The translations under genes and the position numbers were made by a program. Below are positions 1-8,514 of a stretch of 46,406 bases of DNA, piece by piece (position 1 is the first letter of the stretch; each line of letters starts with the position of its first letter). Source of the stretch: an uncultured Bacteroidota bacterium (lineage in GTDB: Bacteria; Bacteroidota; Bacteroidia; Chitinophagales; Chitinophagaceae); contig CAILLK010000068.1 of NCBI GenBank assembly GCA_903835005.1, forward strand, positions 1 through 46,406, in the 5' to 3' direction. Below the pieces are notes generated by a model. The model searched no databases. It was given only the letters and a program-made list of their open reading frames with translations, and was not told where the DNA came from.

Positions 1-1
1 A

Positions 2-211
2 ACTTCTTCTATGAACAACTCAACCAGATTATCAGAAGTAATTCCTTTATGGCTACACCCGCACAAATTTGAAATCAAATCCATGTTCAGCAACGGCAAA
101 TACGAAACCCTCTTCAATTTTGAGAACAACGCCAAAAACCTGGATGCCGCATTGTTTATAGACGAGGCTTATGCTGCCATAATGACCAAGGAGCATTTGA
201 AGGTGGGGTAA
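2..211 (+). CDS. C-terminal part of an unknown protein (cut by window edge)
   Basis: The frame is open to the left edge: three sense codons precede the first ATG at 11, so this is probably the last ~69 residues of a longer gene rather than a 66-aa protein. No domain is recognised. The composition is ordinary (mixed charged and aromatic residues, no signal peptide or membrane segment). A direct-repeat region with no gene follows directly. It could also be a decayed fragment inside an accessory region. Confidence 0.35.
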   Translation, partial: TSSMNNSTRLSEVIPLWLHPHKFEIKSMFSNGKYETLFNFENNAKNLDAALFIDEAYAAIMTKEHLKVG

Positions 212-241
212 GCAGGCATATTCTATTCAATACCCGATTCA

Positions 242-434
242 GGTTTTTTGTTTGGTTATCCCATTGTCGCAAAAGGTAGCTTTGAGATAATGGCGATTGC
301 TGAAACCCTTGCTGGTGGCTGATATAATACAATTTACGATTATCTCATCTTATCTCACTAAACAATGTGAAAATGTGGCAATTCATTCAGTTGCATAGAA
401 GTAATAAAAATATACGATTTTCAATTGCCTAAAT
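242..434 (+). repeat. Direct repeat, copy 1 (193 bp)
   Basis: Nearly identical to 482-690 in the same orientation. Differences are scattered (for example around 278-298) and there is one 16-bp indel. It carries no open frame of note. It includes the 14-mer CTGAAACCCTTGCT (300-313), which recurs at the right end of the window. Confidence 0.9.
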
Positions 435-481
435 CAGATAATGTTTATGTGGATGCTGAACCAGCAGGCACTCCAGAAAAT

Positions 482-690
482 GGTTTTTTGTTTGGTTATC
501 CCATTGTCGCAAAAGGTGGTAATGGGATAATGGTAAACGCTGAAACCCTTGCTGGTGGCTGATATAATACAATTTGCGATTATCTCATCTTATCTCACTA
601 AACAATGTGAAAATGTGGTAATGTGAAAATGTGGCAATTCATTTAGTTGTATAATGGCAATAAAAATATGCGATTTTCAATTGCCTAAAT
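482..690 (+). repeat. Direct repeat, copy 2 (209 bp)
   Basis: Second copy of the element at 242-434. Relative to copy 1 it contains an extra tandem unit of 16 bp ending in aatgtgaaaatgtgg near 604-634, which accounts exactly for the length difference. Copies are separated by 47 bp. No terminal inverted repeats or transposase are visible, so this is not an intact insertion sequence. Confidence 0.9.
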
Positions 691-874
691 TGCTGGGATT
701 TTGTGTGCTATTTACCTGATCAGACTAAAACTCTTCGATATACTCTGGGTAAAATAATGATTTTTTCATAGTTTAATAAATTATAATTAATTACAAAATT
801 TGAAACAAAGGTATAATTAAAAGTTGGAATATCCTAATTTTAAGGCGCATTTATTTGTTAAGATTGGAAACACT

Positions 875-1125
875 AGTTGCCCCGATTTTCGGGATTATTA
901 ACAAACTGTGGAGATTGCTGAGAAATGGGGCGGCTGCACATAGGATTTTGGTACAGAACCGCGCCAGATAGAGTTGGTCTGGAAAGTAAATCGGCTAAGT
1001 GCCCTAATCACCGGCGAGTCCCCGGCCTAAGCACAGGCTGGCTTTGCAATCGGGAGACATCGCCCGGGATGGGAGAGAAACTCGGTGTAGACTTACAGAT
1101 CCAAATTCCTGAAGCGGAGTGATTT
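875..1125. other. GC-rich non-coding island, candidate structured RNA
   Basis: Within the gene-poor stretch 212-1127, this block is clearly richer in G and C than the AT-rich sequence before it. It begins with a small hairpin (cccga/tcggg, 881-893) and contains further short self-complementary segments such as cggg/cccg around 1052-1067. A 65-codon plus-strand frame (925-1122) crosses it, but its translation resembles no protein I know and has odd composition. A structured RNA or the remnant of a mobile element fits better. I could not match it to RNase P RNA, tmRNA, 6S, SRP RNA or a known riboswitch. Confidence 0.35.
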
Positions 1126-1127
1126 AC

Positions 1128-1313
1128 CTAGACAGGTATCCGGTTTTTGAGGATAAGCAAAAGTTCTTTGGGAAAGCCATTTTTCTTAATAAAGGCTTTG
1201 GCCTGCTTGTTTTTTTTAACAAAATATGGATCATTCCCATGATCTTTTACTTCATTGGTTATTGTAACTCCCAGAGACTCGGTTTTTACCAGTTGTTTAG
1301 TTTCTGATACCAT
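1128..1313 (-). CDS. Small unknown protein paired with DUF6934 gene
   Basis: A 61-aa, lysine-rich, soluble protein (start MVSETKQLV, central KVK...NDPYFVKK, end KNRIPV). The frame is open up to a TTG at 1337, but the ATG at 1311-1313 is the better start. It lies just downstream of the DUF6934 gene on the same strand, within about 30 bp of its stop, so the two are probably co-transcribed. No recognised domain. The small partner next to a ~150-aa partner has the size and layout of a toxin-antitoxin or similar two-gene cassette, but nothing in the residues proves that. Confidence 0.55.
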   Translation of the reverse strand: MVSETKQLVKTESLGVTITNEVKDHGNDPYFVKKNKQAKAFIKKNGFPKELLLILKNRIPV

Positions 1314-1339
1314 TTTCTGTGTTTTCAAGATATACAAAT

Positions 1340-1792
1340 TTACGACTTTTTGCGCAATACGAAAAAAGCTGAATAATTAATATTATTTTCAAATGGTTGC
1401 CAGCCATCATCGTGAAAGCCGAATATATGGAACACAGGCTCAATTTCATTCCAGTAAGTCTTAATACCCATCTGGTACAACCGAGTCCTAGCCGGAGTGC
1501 TGCCCTGAGCATAAACCATTATATCGGGAAACCTAGCTGTAAATGTGATCACAATATTTGCTACAGTTGCTAAAATTTTGTCCCTATCCTTATTATTACT
1601 TACAGTCAGATCATCACAAATCCCTGTTAGTGGATCCAGATCGCCAAAGCCCAGATTGAAGTAGGTAATACCAAAATCATTTTCAATACTAAACCGCACT
1701 ATTTTCCTGATATTACCTTTTGGGCCAATGCTATCAAACTCAAAACTGAGAAAGGTTTCGTTTGTTGCATATTTATAGTGATCAAGATTCAT
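1340..1792 (-). CDS. DUF6934 family protein
   Basis: 150 aa, full length for the family as I know it from Bacteroidota. Recognisable features are the opening MNLDHYKYAT, the FNLGFGDLDP block near residue 50, the NNKDRDKILATVANIV helix near 65-82, and the conserved GSTPARTRLYQMGI motif near 95-110. The biochemical function of the family is unknown. It is the first gene of a two-gene minus-strand unit. A possible -7 element (TATCTTCG, minus strand, plus positions 1827-1834) lies upstream. It sits between an unexplained GC-rich island and a type III restriction system, so an accessory or defence role is plausible but only inferred from context. Confidence 0.75.
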   Translation of the reverse strand: MNLDHYKYATNETFLSFEFDSIGPKGNIRKIVRFSIENDFGITYFNLGFGDLDPLTGICDDLTVSNNKDRDKILATVANIVITFTARFPDIMVYAQGSTPARTRLYQMGIKTYWNEIEPVFHIFGFHDDGWQPFENNINYSAFFVLRKKS

Positions 1793-1826
1793 GCAATTTT
1801 GTTTATTCTTATTATTTATACTTTAC

Positions 1827-1834
1827 GAAGATAA
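1827..1834 (-). promoter_or_regulatory. Possible -7 element for DUF6934 unit
   Basis: On the minus strand the sequence reads TATCTTCG, one base off the Bacteroidota consensus TAnnTTTG, 35 bp before the DUF6934 start codon. No convincing -33 element was seen. Confidence 0.3.
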
Positions 1835-1993
1835 ATAAAATTGAAAATAAACCCTATTTTAACTATAAATGCCCCTTAAAAGCAGCAAAAGCTGGCTGGC
1901 TATGATGGCATTGAAACGGGTAAGATTTCACAAAGGACCAACTGCAAATTTGGTTAAACTTCAGACCCGTTCAAAAATGTTATTAGTATTAAA

Positions 1994-4633
1994 CTACAAC
2001 TGCCTTATTATCTTTTTAGCATCTTCAACACTTAATGTATCCTCCAGTTTACTATTCTCAAATACCATCAGGTATTTATATTCCTTTCCGGCTTCACTTG
2101 CCCATAAGCGACCTAAGCGGTTTTTTGCTGCACTGTCGGAATTATCACGGTCATCACCCTTGGTTTCCAGTAAAATTATATTTCTTTGATTTGTAAACAA
2201 AATAAAATCGGGATAATGATTGCTTTTATATCCATTTATTGAAAATCCTTTACCCCTACCTAAGTTTCGATGCCAGAAAGATATATTGGGCAAGCCTGCT
2301 ATTTCGGCAATAATCTTGGCTTCAAAATTATTCATTTCCCCTTCTCTTTCATACAGGGCATTGGCTATATCGCTGCCTAAACGGCCTGGGATTATGTATT
2401 CAGGAAGTGCGAAAGTAGGTTGCACTTTTATTTTAGAGGCCAACAGCAATTCTTTAAATTTCTTCTCTGCATAACCGTCTGCTAGTTGCCGCATTTTTAT
2501 TTTCAGCTTACTGCTATAAGTGTGTTTATGTGTCAGAAAATCCTGCAACTGAACTGCATTCATTTCTGAAATAACACGTTCAACATACCTGCAAATATCA
2601 TCGTCTGCTATAGGGTACATGTCACCTATCAACTCAACCATTACAAGAGCAATATCCTTTATCTGGTTTTCTTTTGGTTTGGCCAGTATATATTCAACCA
2701 AAGGGTCTTTTACAACCGAATCCTCAATTGGAATATACTTTGGTGTAAATTCTCCCTTCCTTACCTCCTCAATATCTATTTTAAAGAGGTCGGATTTGAT
2801 ACTATCAAAATTTACTTCGGCATTCTGTGCCGCTAATCTGAATCCCTCCAACAGCGCTTCCTGATTGAGTAATATGCTATCCACACCCTCAAAAAACAAA
2901 TCAGTTTTTGGAGTATCAATATAAAATTGGGGCAGACGTATTGCTTTAGCCATTGAGGCTACAACATCGCGCATTTTGTATTTTTTCACCTTGTCGGGTA
3001 TTTCAGAGAATAAAGGAAAATTGGGGTCCTGAGATTGTTCATCTATCTTTTTATCAAAGGCTATACTTGTTTCCTGTGCCAGAGATTCAATATCTTCTAG
3101 CGGCTGGTAGGTGGTTTCGGCAGATACTTCTGAGGGATTGAAATTGATTTTGTCTGGAATTATTTCATCAATACTGCTTGTAGTAGGTTTATGCAATTCA
3201 GGAAAAAGAAAACTTTCTACCGGATTTGATACAGGCTTTTTTGCTTCTTCCGGCATTTTATCTACTCCGCGATAATCGTTTTTACTGAACCCGGCATTCT
3301 GCAGGCCATTTACAATATTCTGGAGCGTCAGTTCAAACTTTGCGGATGCGGTAAGCACATATGAAAGATTCAGTTGAAAATTATTGTGCCTTGTAACATA
3401 GGGCTGGCGTAACACACGGCCCAATATCTGCTCCACATCTACCGCGGATGATTTATCGGCCAGTGATGCCAATATATAAGCAAACGGACAATCCCAACCT
3501 TCCTTGAGTGCATTCACTGTGATGATATACCTGACCTTGCAGGCTTTGCTCATGAGATTTATGTTCTTCAGTTCATCGATATCTGCTGTCTTGATTTTAA
3601 TCTGATCTTCGGAAATGCCGAGGCTGAGCAATTTTTCTTTCAATTGCCTGAAATCTATGTTCTCGTCCTTTGTTCTTGGCTGTGCCTGAAACAGGACAAT
3701 GGGCCGTATATACCTTCCTCCATCTTCTTCCTCTTTTTCGGCCAGTATTTCCAGCTTTCGCTGCAGGTGCAATGCGCTGCTGATAACATCATGTTTATCC
3801 TGATGATTATAAGCTATTACCGGCAACTTTACCATTTGTTCTTTCTTCAGTTCGATAGCGTTTACGAAGCTTATAATGTTGCTTTTGTCTTTGGGTGTTG
3901 CTGTGAGATCCAATATAAAACTGGGGTTCAGGTTCTGCAACATATCTGTGCTCAGTTCGCTTTCGGCGTTGTGGCTTTCATCTACTATCAATACAGGGCA
4001 AAGGCTGCGAATAACGTTGATCAATGCGGTTTCATCAGTATCGGGTAGAACTTGAACATTACATTTTACATGCTCTGCAAAATCAGCCAATTGTCCGTTT
4101 TCTTCAAAAATTTTCCGGTCTTCCTTCTTCTTTGCCCGAATGCTTGCAAAATTCATAACAAAAATGCTCAGTTGCTCACTCACGACTGTAGGGTTAAAGT
4201 TCGTGCCTTGCAACAAATCTTTCTTCTCGTAAACCTGCACCCTCCCATTGAATAATGCATTTAATTTCTGCCGGTAAGGATGGGCAGGATCGGACAGGTT
4301 TTTAACCGTCTGATCGAGCAGGTTGCTCCAAGGCACCAACCAAACAACTGCCTTGGGCTTAGTGGTATCGAAAGATTCAAAAATTTTTTTGAGCGCATTG
4401 CAAGCAATAAATGTTTTACCGCCGGCAGTAGGTACTTTCATACATACATGCACAGCACCCGGCACGCTGTTCTGATAAGGACGCATACCCGTTTGGGTGA
4501 GCGGATTATATTCGCCAATCTTATCTTCCCAGTATTTATTGTATGCTATATCTGTGCGCCTGTATTGTTGCACATAATCGAGATATTCAGCGAGATCGGT
4601 AATTACCTTTTGCTGGTATGGTTTGAGTTCCAT
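1994..4633 (-). CDS. res: Type III restriction enzyme, Res subunit (helicase-nuclease)
   Basis: 879 aa. Superfamily 2 helicase with Walker A PTAGGKT at 68-74, DESH box near 218, TATP (motif III) near 242 and motif VI QILGRVLRQP near 400. The C-terminal nuclease domain has the PD-(D/E)XK signature PDF...LLETKGDD near 800-825. Res subunits use ATP to move or switch along DNA and cut when two unmethylated sites meet, in complex with Mod. It begins 3 bp after the mod stop codon, so it is translationally linked. The length is somewhat below the ~970 aa of EcoP1I/EcoP15I Res, but all key motifs are present. It appears intact. Confidence 0.93.
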   Translation of the reverse strand: MELKPYQQKVITDLAEYLDYVQQYRRTDIAYNKYWEDKIGEYNPLTQTGMRPYQNSVPGAVHVCMKVPTAGGKTFIACNALKKIFESFDTTKPKAVVWLVPWSNLLDQTVKNLSDPAHPYRQKLNALFNGRVQVYEKKDLLQGTNFNPTVVSEQLSIFVMNFASIRAKKKEDRKIFEENGQLADFAEHVKCNVQVLPDTDETALINVIRSLCPVLIVDESHNAESELSTDMLQNLNPSFILDLTATPKDKSNIISFVNAIELKKEQMVKLPVIAYNHQDKHDVISSALHLQRKLEILAEKEEEDGGRYIRPIVLFQAQPRTKDENIDFRQLKEKLLSLGISEDQIKIKTADIDELKNINLMSKACKVRYIITVNALKEGWDCPFAYILASLADKSSAVDVEQILGRVLRQPYVTRHNNFQLNLSYVLTASAKFELTLQNIVNGLQNAGFSKNDYRGVDKMPEEAKKPVSNPVESFLFPELHKPTTSSIDEIIPDKINFNPSEVSAETTYQPLEDIESLAQETSIAFDKKIDEQSQDPNFPLFSEIPDKVKKYKMRDVVASMAKAIRLPQFYIDTPKTDLFFEGVDSILLNQEALLEGFRLAAQNAEVNFDSIKSDLFKIDIEEVRKGEFTPKYIPIEDSVVKDPLVEYILAKPKENQIKDIALVMVELIGDMYPIADDDICRYVERVISEMNAVQLQDFLTHKHTYSSKLKIKMRQLADGYAEKKFKELLLASKIKVQPTFALPEYIIPGRLGSDIANALYEREGEMNNFEAKIIAEIAGLPNISFWHRNLGRGKGFSINGYKSNHYPDFILFTNQRNIILLETKGDDRDNSDSAAKNRLGRLWASEAGKEYKYLMVFENSKLEDTLSVEDAKKIIRQL

Positions 4634-4636
4634 GGG

Positions 4637-6301
4637 TTAGAATCGGGTTATGTCTCTTGGAATTTTTTTGAAAACAATACACTTCTTCAGCATAAATTCC
4701 TTAGCCAGCAAACAATTGTCGGCATAAATGACATACTGATCAGCTTTCGTTTTTATGGTAGCCAGAAAATCATTGTTAAGAGTGGTCATTTCATTTTTCT
4801 CGTAGAAGAAATAATACCCTGTAGCGTTGAACTTATCCAAGAGGTAGCTGTTATCTTTTACCTGGTATAGTTTGCCTTCGGTAAGTGGTTGCTGAGTCTC
4901 GGTATAGTATACATACTGTCTTATTTTCACTATATCTATATTCTCATTGAGCATATTGTTTTCATCAAACATTTGCTCACCTAAGGTATAATAGTCAAAT
5001 GCCCCTCCAGTTCCCTCCATATCGCCATATCCTTTTGCAACCCGCTTTACTCTTTCAGCAGTAATTGTTTCGGCGTATTCTTCCATTTCTATAAGAATGA
5101 ATTTCCTATTTCCACCATCCTGTTTATTTAAGTTAAGTACAGCATGTGCTGTAGTGCCGGAGCCAGCGAATGAATCTAAAAAAATGGATTTTTCATCTGA
5201 ATAAAGACCAATCAAATATTCAATTAGAACATTCGGTTTTGGAAAGCTAAAATTGATTCCGATTTTTTTCAATTCAACTCCCATAGCTTGAGTACTACTT
5301 AAATTATTTAATGTTGAAATCACATGACTAAGCGAATTGCGCTTTTTAACCATTTCAATTGCACCGGTTTTACTAATCTCAAAAGAAGTAAACTGCTCCT
5401 TTGTATCAAGAACAGGCTGGCAATTATTGTTAATGAACTCAAGCAAGACATCTTTTGAAGACCATCCACTCTTTACAATGACTTTGCTTTTAAGTTTAAA
5501 GTCTTCAATGATGGCTTCGTTTAAATAATGCGGCCACGCACTATTTCTAACAGGTATCGATAAACTTTTAACTGCACATGGAAATCCTATTGGCAATTCT
5601 ATTTCAGATATTGGGTTTTTAGGTCCATTTTTCACTAAGGTATTTCTAATCTCATCTTTATAAAGTTTACTCGTTGCGGGAATATTTGGATCAATACCAT
5701 TAGGAAAACCCATGATAGTTTCCTTTTTAAAATAGGCAAGTATGTATTCATGATTAATTTTAACCCTTGCTTGATTATCAAAATTACCCTCAGTTTTCCA
5801 TGAAAATTGTGTCAAGAAATTTTTTCTTCCGAAGATTTCGTTGCACAAATATTTAAGATTTTCTTGTTCATTATCATCAATAGAAATAAAGATAATCCCA
5901 TCTTCAGCTAACAATTTCTGCAAAAATTTTAGACGTGGATACATCATGCACAACCATTTATCATGGCGGCTTAGATCTTCACCATCTTTACCTACCACCT
6001 GATGCAGCCATTTCATTATTTTAGGATCATTTACATTGTCGTTATAAACCCAACCTTCATTTCCCGTATTGTAAGGGGGATCAATATAGATGCAGTTGAT
6101 TCTATTTTCATATTCCGGCAATAATGACTTTAACGCCTCCAAATTATCGCCATGAATTATTTTGTTGCCACTACCTGTTTCTTTTCCTATCTGTTCTCCT
6201 TCATCAACAGTAAAACCGTATTGGTGTTCCAATACCCTATAGGGCACCTGCTGGTGATGGTTTACAACTTTTTCCTTTCCTATCCAATGGAGTGTAGGCA
6301 T
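4637..6301 (-). CDS. mod: Type III restriction-modification methyltransferase, Mod subunit
   Basis: 554 aa. Beta-class DNA amino-methyltransferase: catalytic motif IV DPPY at 74-77 comes first, and the AdoMet-binding motif I FAGSGTT near 377-383 comes after. The ~175-360 segment between them would hold the target recognition domain. By family it should methylate adenine N6 in a short asymmetric site and guide Res. The start ATG at 6301 is preceded by a ~65-bp spacer and then a large hairpin with a T7 tract (6354-6452), which may control it. The central region looks lower in GC than the housekeeping genes, in line with horizontal transfer. No simple-sequence repeat suggesting phase variation was seen. 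Confidence 0.93.
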   Translation of the reverse strand: MPTLHWIGKEKVVNHHQQVPYRVLEHQYGFTVDEGEQIGKETGSGNKIIHGDNLEALKSLLPEYENRINCIYIDPPYNTGNEGWVYNDNVNDPKIMKWLHQVVGKDGEDLSRHDKWLCMMYPRLKFLQKLLAEDGIIFISIDDNEQENLKYLCNEIFGRKNFLTQFSWKTEGNFDNQARVKINHEYILAYFKKETIMGFPNGIDPNIPATSKLYKDEIRNTLVKNGPKNPISEIELPIGFPCAVKSLSIPVRNSAWPHYLNEAIIEDFKLKSKVIVKSGWSSKDVLLEFINNNCQPVLDTKEQFTSFEISKTGAIEMVKKRNSLSHVISTLNNLSSTQAMGVELKKIGINFSFPKPNVLIEYLIGLYSDEKSIFLDSFAGSGTTAHAVLNLNKQDGGNRKFILIEMEEYAETITAERVKRVAKGYGDMEGTGGAFDYYTLGEQMFDENNMLNENIDIVKIRQYVYYTETQQPLTEGKLYQVKDNSYLLDKFNATGYYFFYEKNEMTTLNNDFLATIKTKADQYVIYADNCLLAKEFMLKKCIVFKKIPRDITRF

Positions 6302-6353
6302 TACATCAAAGCGGTCTAATATGCCTTGAGGTAACTTCGGGGCGTGAATTAAT

Positions 6354-6452
6354 GAAATAAAAAAAGGGCGTGTTACCTCTGCATATTTTTCTTTTCCCGA
6401 AAGGCACTCGACGAGCCTGAGTAGAATTGAAAACAGCAGAGGACACGCCTTT
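6354..6452 (-). terminator. Large terminator-like hairpin upstream of mod
   Basis: On the minus strand, arms 6436-6452 and 6363-6382 pair over ~17 bp with small bulges (acacgcc with ggcgtgt, gcagagg with cctctgc). They enclose a ~53-nt loop that has its own small hairpin (aggc/gcct, 6402-6418). The 3' arm is followed by a run of seven T residues (6359-6365 on the plus strand as A). The position is ~55 bp before the mod start codon. It could end a short RNA or act as an attenuator of mod-res. Confidence 0.55.
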
Positions 6453-6469
6453 GCAGGCGCATCCCTTAT

Positions 6470-6521
6470 ACTGTTTCTTTCTACTCATATAAAATTGTCG
6501 AGGTTTTATCGAGAAAGAAAC
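6470..6521 (-). ncRNA. Upstream hairpin of candidate leader RNA
   Basis: A 10-bp stem (gtttctttct with agaaagaaac) closes a region with a second inner stem (ataaaa/ttttat). Just downstream in transcription order, cgcct-gcaa-aggcg (about 6446-6459) can form a tetraloop hairpin that uses part of the terminator stem, so the two folds exclude each other. With the terminator-like hairpin this outlines an RNA of roughly 170 nt on the minus strand. A 74-codon frame that crosses it (6306-6530) is unlike any protein. Confidence 0.4.
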
Positions 6522-6540
6522 GTTAAGCAACGCTAATGAT

Positions 6541-6929
6541 CTATATGTATGGTTAGTTTGTTGTTATGTCATTGTTGTTTTGTTTGGGGTAAATATAGGC
6601 ATAATGGGGGGATTTTTATTTATTGTATTGCGCGAATGAGGTTGCCCTGGATTGGGTAAGAGTCGTGATGATGTTGTGTGGAGTTACAAAGCGGTTGCCC
6701 ACCAGCGATGTACAATAGAGTATCCTAATGTGTTTAACTATTACCATCACTTCCTAAGTTTGCTTCTTTCGTTGCAATAACCATCATTTTTATAGTGTTT
6801 TTTGTTATGGTTTGTTTTACTAGCCTGATAGCAATTTTACTCTCTAACGGTGCCAATCCCGAAGGAAAATCGGGATGCTGCCACTTCGGCCCAATAGCTG
6901 CAAAAAGCCGGGACAACAAATCTTCCTTA
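6541..6929. other. Gene-free stretch
   Basis: I see no convincing gene. It contains one short hairpin, atcccga/tcgggat (6856-6876), echoing the small CCCGATTTTCGGG hairpin at 881-893; these may be copies of a short dispersed palindrome. A 61-codon minus-strand frame (6734-6919) ends in this stretch but resembles no family. Confidence 0.4.
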
Positions 6930-7532
6930 CTATATCAATGTAAGCCCCATCTGTATGAGCCCGATAACAAACCCAAGAACCCCGCCGATAATCTCCAGGA
7001 AGGCAAATTCTTTTTTCATCACAGCCTCGAGTATTTGTTCCAGTTTATCGGATGAAAAACGGGCCACTTTTTCGGTCACCATTTTCCTGATATCTATTTT
7101 CTGGCTCAGGGAATCGGTGTACCGGCTGATGAGGTCGGGCAGCAGGATATTGATTTCTTCCAGCATGCCTTCTTTGATCTTGTCGAGCGTGCTGCCGGTT
7201 ACAAACATGGCTATTACCGGAAGCTTTTCTTTCAGTTTCACTTTCAGAAAATCATCGAGGTGCTGTTCTATTACCGGGGTTAGTTTTTTGAGTTCTACAG
7301 GGTCGTTTATGCGGGCGGCAATATCATCAAAATGTATCAGCTCTGAGGCAACCATATGGCCGATCTTATCGGCCACCAGAGCCTGCCTTTTCGGGAAAAC
7401 ACCCTGTATGGTAATACCCATAAACCGGACAGGATTGCGGGGATGAAACAGCATTTTAATGGCTATCCATGTAGTAAACCATCCTGTAAAAGCAGCAATA
7501 AAAGGCTGCAGCCAAAACATTAAATTATTCAT
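6930..7532 (-). CDS. DUF445 family membrane protein
   Basis: 200 aa. The N-terminal hydrophobic segment with GWFTTWIAIKMLFHP (about 16-31) is the hallmark of the DUF445 (YheB-like) family. A polar helical middle follows, with GVFPKRQALVADKIG near 44-58, and a C-terminal membrane helix (about 178-198, IIGGVLGFVIGLIQMGL). The family is membrane anchored and of unknown function. The gene starts 30 bp after rfbA on the same strand, so it may be the last gene of the polysaccharide transcription unit. Confidence 0.85.
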   Translation of the reverse strand: MNNLMFWLQPFIAAFTGWFTTWIAIKMLFHPRNPVRFMGITIQGVFPKRQALVADKIGHMVASELIHFDDIAARINDPVELKKLTPVIEQHLDDFLKVKLKEKLPVIAMFVTGSTLDKIKEGMLEEINILLPDLISRYTDSLSQKIDIRKMVTEKVARFSSDKLEQILEAVMKKEFAFLEIIGGVLGFVIGLIQMGLTLI

Positions 7533-7562
7533 TTGAGATCTTCACGCTAACCCAATAACCAC

Positions 7563-8429
7563 TTAAATATTGCCAATCAGTTTCTTTAAATAAACGCCAT
7601 ACCCGCTCTTGAAATAAACCGCAGCTAATTTTTCCATCTGGCTGTCATCAATCCATCCGTTGCGGTAGGCAATTTCTTCTATACACCCTACTTTAAGGCC
7701 CTGCCTTTTTTCGATCACTTCTATAAATTCGCCGGCTTCAATCAATGAATCGAAGGTGCCCGTATCGAGCCAGGCAGTGCCCCGGTGCAGTACGCCTACC
7801 TCAAGCTTATTTTTTTCGAGATATACTTTATTTACATCGGTTATCTCCAGTTCTCCCCTATGCGATGGCTTGATGGCATTAGCAATCGCAACCACCTCAT
7901 TATCATAAAAGTATAGGCCAGGAACAGCATAATTGGATTTGGGGTGTTCGGGTTTCTCCTCAATGCTGATAACCCGGTTGTCCTTATCAAATTCCACTAC
8001 GCCATAACGCTCCGGGTCGCTTACCTGGTAGGCAAAAACCACTGCCCCGTCGGGGTTGGCTTTTTTCTTCAGCAGGTTTCCCATACCCGCGCCATAAAAT
8101 ATATTATCGCCCAATACAAGCGCTACAGGGTCATTGCCAATAAAATCTGCCCCTAAAATAAAAGCCTGGGCCAGGCCTTCGGGCCGGGGCTGTATCACAT
8201 ACTCAAAGCGGCAACCAATCTGGCTGCCATCGCCCAGCAACTTACGGAAAGCGGGCTGGTCTTCAGGGGTGGTAATTATGAGAATTTCATTGATCCCTGC
8301 CAGCATCAAAGTAGACAGCGGGTAATAAATCATCGGTTTATCATAAACCGGCATCAATTGCTTGCTTACAGCTATTGTGAGCGGGTATAAACGAGTTCCG
8401 GAGCCCCCGGCGAGGATAATTCCTTTCAT
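7563..8429 (-). CDS. rfbA: Glucose-1-phosphate thymidylyltransferase
   Basis: 288 aa, the normal length. It makes dTDP-glucose from dTTP and glucose 1-phosphate, the first step of dTDP-L-rhamnose and related dTDP-sugar synthesis. The nucleotide-binding signature [11 protein letters not shown] is at 8-18, followed by [18 protein letters not shown], and VLGDNIFYG lies near 107-115. It lies downstream of the SGNH-like gene, from which it is separated by 85 bp holding a probable promoter of its own. rfbB is in the same cluster, but rfbC and rfbD are not in the window. Confidence 0.96.
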   Translation of the reverse strand: MKGIILAGGSGTRLYPLTIAVSKQLMPVYDKPMIYYPLSTLMLAGINEILIITTPEDQPAFRKLLGDGSQIGCRFEYVIQPRPEGLAQAFILGADFIGNDPVALVLGDNIFYGAGMGNLLKKKANPDGAVVFAYQVSDPERYGVVEFDKDNRVISIEEKPEHPKSNYAVPGLYFYDNEVVAIANAIKPSHRGELEITDVNKVYLEKNKLEVGVLHRGTAWLDTGTFDSLIEAGEFIEVIEKRQGLKVGCIEEIAYRNGWIDDSQMEKLAAVYFKSGYGVYLKKLIGNI

Positions 8430-8454
8430 CTCTGGGTTATTGCTTTATTTGGTG

Positions 8455-8462
8455 CGAAAATA
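8455..8462 (-). promoter_or_regulatory. Probable -7 element for rfbA
   Basis: The minus strand reads TATTTTCG, close to TAnnTTTG, 26 bp before the rfbA start codon. Confidence 0.4.
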
Positions 8463-8514
8463 GTTTATTATTTTGATGAGAATGATGTTGCCAGAGTTAT
8501 GATGACTAAGAAAA

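Noticed and set aside
242..690. Insertion sequence copies
   Set aside because: No transposase frame, no terminal inverted repeats and no target duplications were seen.
925..1122. 65-codon plus-strand frame in the GC-rich island
   Set aside because: Composition is unlike the other proteins (many Arg, Trp, Cys, Gly), no homologous motif is visible, and the frame is probably a by-product of GC-rich RNA-like sequence.
3644..4048. 134-codon plus-strand frame inside res
   Set aside because: Shadow of the well-supported helicase gene on the other strand.
6306..6530. 74-codon minus-strand frame upstream of mod
   Set aside because: It runs through the stems and loops of the leader hairpins, which explain the sequence better; the product has no known features.
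6734..6919. 61-codon minus-strand frame before the DUF445 gene region
   Set aside because: No promoter, no recognisable domain, and it includes a small palindrome.
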